Assembly (NCBI GenBank): GCA_036897525.1
Contig: JAYMTJ010000052.1
Coordinates: 1 to 64,000 of the forward strand
Length of the DNA: 64,000 nt
Direction of reading: 5' to 3'
Source: Pelargonium x hortorum
Lineage: Eukaryota; Streptophyta; Magnoliopsida; Geraniales; Geraniaceae
Under the pieces are notes generated by a model. That model was not told where the DNA came from. It was given only the letters and a program-made list of their open reading frames with translations, and did not search any database. The translations under genes were made by a program, and so were the position numbers. Of the stretch, positions 62,604 to 64,000 are shown one piece after another (the first letter of the stretch is position 1; each line of letters begins with the position of its first letter).

Positions 62604-64000
62604 GCGCTTAGGAATGAATTCAAAAAAATAACTTGTTCTGAAACTGCCCTACTTAAAATTCTAACCCTTTCTATTTGTCGATTTGATTTGATAACTTCCT
62701 AAAACAGAAAGAAACAAAATATAGGAAACTGGAAATCTCTACCCTTATAATTAATAAGCTCTAAAAGGAATCATTTCCTTATATCTTGACTGAGAAACTC
62801 GACTACTCAAGAAGTTCTACTAAGGCATAGCCCTCTTATGTGACTTCTGTTAAAATAAAAGAGAGACCCGGAACCTGAACTTTCTTATAACCTATCTTAG
62901 ACTCCTTATTTGAAATAACCAGAGCTAGAAACCCCTTCATTATAACTAGGAAGCTTACAATTAGATTCAATTCTTCTTGACTTGTTTGAGAGCTATATCC
63001 GCTAGTTAGAGAGTAGGGTAGGGGCCTTTACTTAAGAGAGATGTCTTAGGAGAGAGACCTATAATAAATAGAATCGAAAAGAGAATAGGAGAGACAGAAC
63101 TTGCACTTGTTGACCTTATTTAGAGGAAAACCCGAAGGATCCAAAGCAGAATTCTAATTTGTACACTTCCCTTAAAACTCTTAACTAGAAATAAACTGGA
63201 ATACATTATCTTAAACGAAACTCCTTTACCTAAGGAAAGAGAAGCCTCCATTATAACAAATTCTTTAGCTGCGTACCATGAAAGTGAGTTGTTCAACTCA
63301 ACAAAGGAATACTAATACAAAGGATTATCTGCTAGAACTCTTAGGAATTTCAAAGAATAGAACTACACAAGGAATACATTTTCTGTCTTAAAAACTTCTT
63401 TACTATAACATTATGATCGGAATCAAGCTCTCTTTCAAAAGAATCTACTCTCGCAAAGAGAATACCAATTAGCTCCAATTGGGATCGCTAAGACATTCCA
63501 TTAGACATTTATCGGTGTAATCTCCAAGGAAAATACTAGGAATCTACGTATACAACCTATACAGAAGAGCTACCTTAGGCTCGCAAGAACACATTTAAGC
63601 CTCTACTTTTCTGATCTCCTTTAGCTAAAAGCTCGGGAATACCTTAATGAACTCCATCTTAAACAACTAAACTGACCCTCAAGATAAACCTTGCCTTAAC
63701 CTGTTAGCAAGACCAGTTTTCCAAAGCAAAGAGAGGTTCTAGTTAGCTAAATACCAAAGTGGCTAGGTTAGGTTCGAGCTGGCACAGAGAATAGGTATCA
63801 ATATTTCTAGTTCGGTTCCTAAGAAGAGAATCTGTTTGTTATCTTACCGGCAAACTTGCTTTGGATAAACACTTACTTGCAACACTTGGGACTGCTTACC
63901 CTCAAAGAAGAAATAGCTATACAATATAATATATTGCCTAAACTAAAATAGAAATTCTTAGGACTCTACTTGATCTACTCTCTGCGATACCGTATTAGGA
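62604..64000. other. Gene-free stretch
   Basis: No gene recognised. A small hairpin-like string, CTCTCGCAAAGAGA, near 63,447-63,460 loosely echoes the hairpin inside the 28-base repeat. The window ends in ordinary AT-rich DNA. Confidence 0.6.

Noticed and set aside
1-64000. Retroelement or DNA transposon copies
   Set aside because: I see no transposase or reverse transcriptase frames, terminal repeats or target-site duplications that I can support.

Overview
The window looks like non-coding organelle DNA from a flowering plant, most likely one piece of a large, gene-poor mitochondrial genome. Three recognisable fossils support this. One is a chloroplast trnK-UUU 5' exon with what looks like its upstream spacer (about 14,900-15,427). 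One is the 3' part of the chloroplast rps12 intron, running on through the last rps12 exon into the first codons of rps7 (31,515-32,154). The third is a mitochondrial-type trnK with its anticodon arm deleted (58,492-58,551, minus strand). The two chloroplast pieces are far apart in a plastid genome (large single-copy region versus inverted repeat), so they probably arrived separately. Hand counts put GC near 36%, below the roughly 43-46% usual for angiosperm mitochondria. An unusual mitochondrion or a nuclear landing site for organelle DNA therefore stays open.

I found no intact gene. The longest start-to-stop frame is 118 codons (49,049-49,405). A random 64 kb sequence of this composition would be expected to give a longest frame of about 100-125 codons, and none of the frames reads like a known protein. 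There is no complete rRNA or tRNA, no recognisable transposon protein and no CRISPR array.

Layout: 1-14.9 kb is gene-free, with purine-rich repeat blocks at 4.2-4.6 and 5.2-5.4 kb. The trnK import lies at 14.9-15.4 kb. From 15.4 to 28.4 kb there is little except another purine block on the minus strand near 26.3 kb and a hairpin with a T-run at 26.57 kb. A G-skewed hub of diverged repeats fills 28.4-29.5 kb. The rps12/rps7 import is at 31.5-32.15 kb. The rest is gene-free, with C-skewed blocks near 45.7-48.1 and 60.9-61.5 kb, the broken mitochondrial trnK at 58.5 kb, and a strong perfect hairpin at 62.57 kb beside a 28-base exact repeat.

Nothing here works together as a pathway. The interest lies in how the DNA is built. 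The rps12 fossil, compared with the chloroplast sequence as I remember it, carries at least five tandem duplications of 4-6 bases. The surrounding DNA shows swarms of short diverged repeats, including an 8-base word, GGGATTCC, found at least 12 times on the plus strand where about 0.4 is expected. This fits a genome that grows by micro-duplication and decays by small insertions and deletions.
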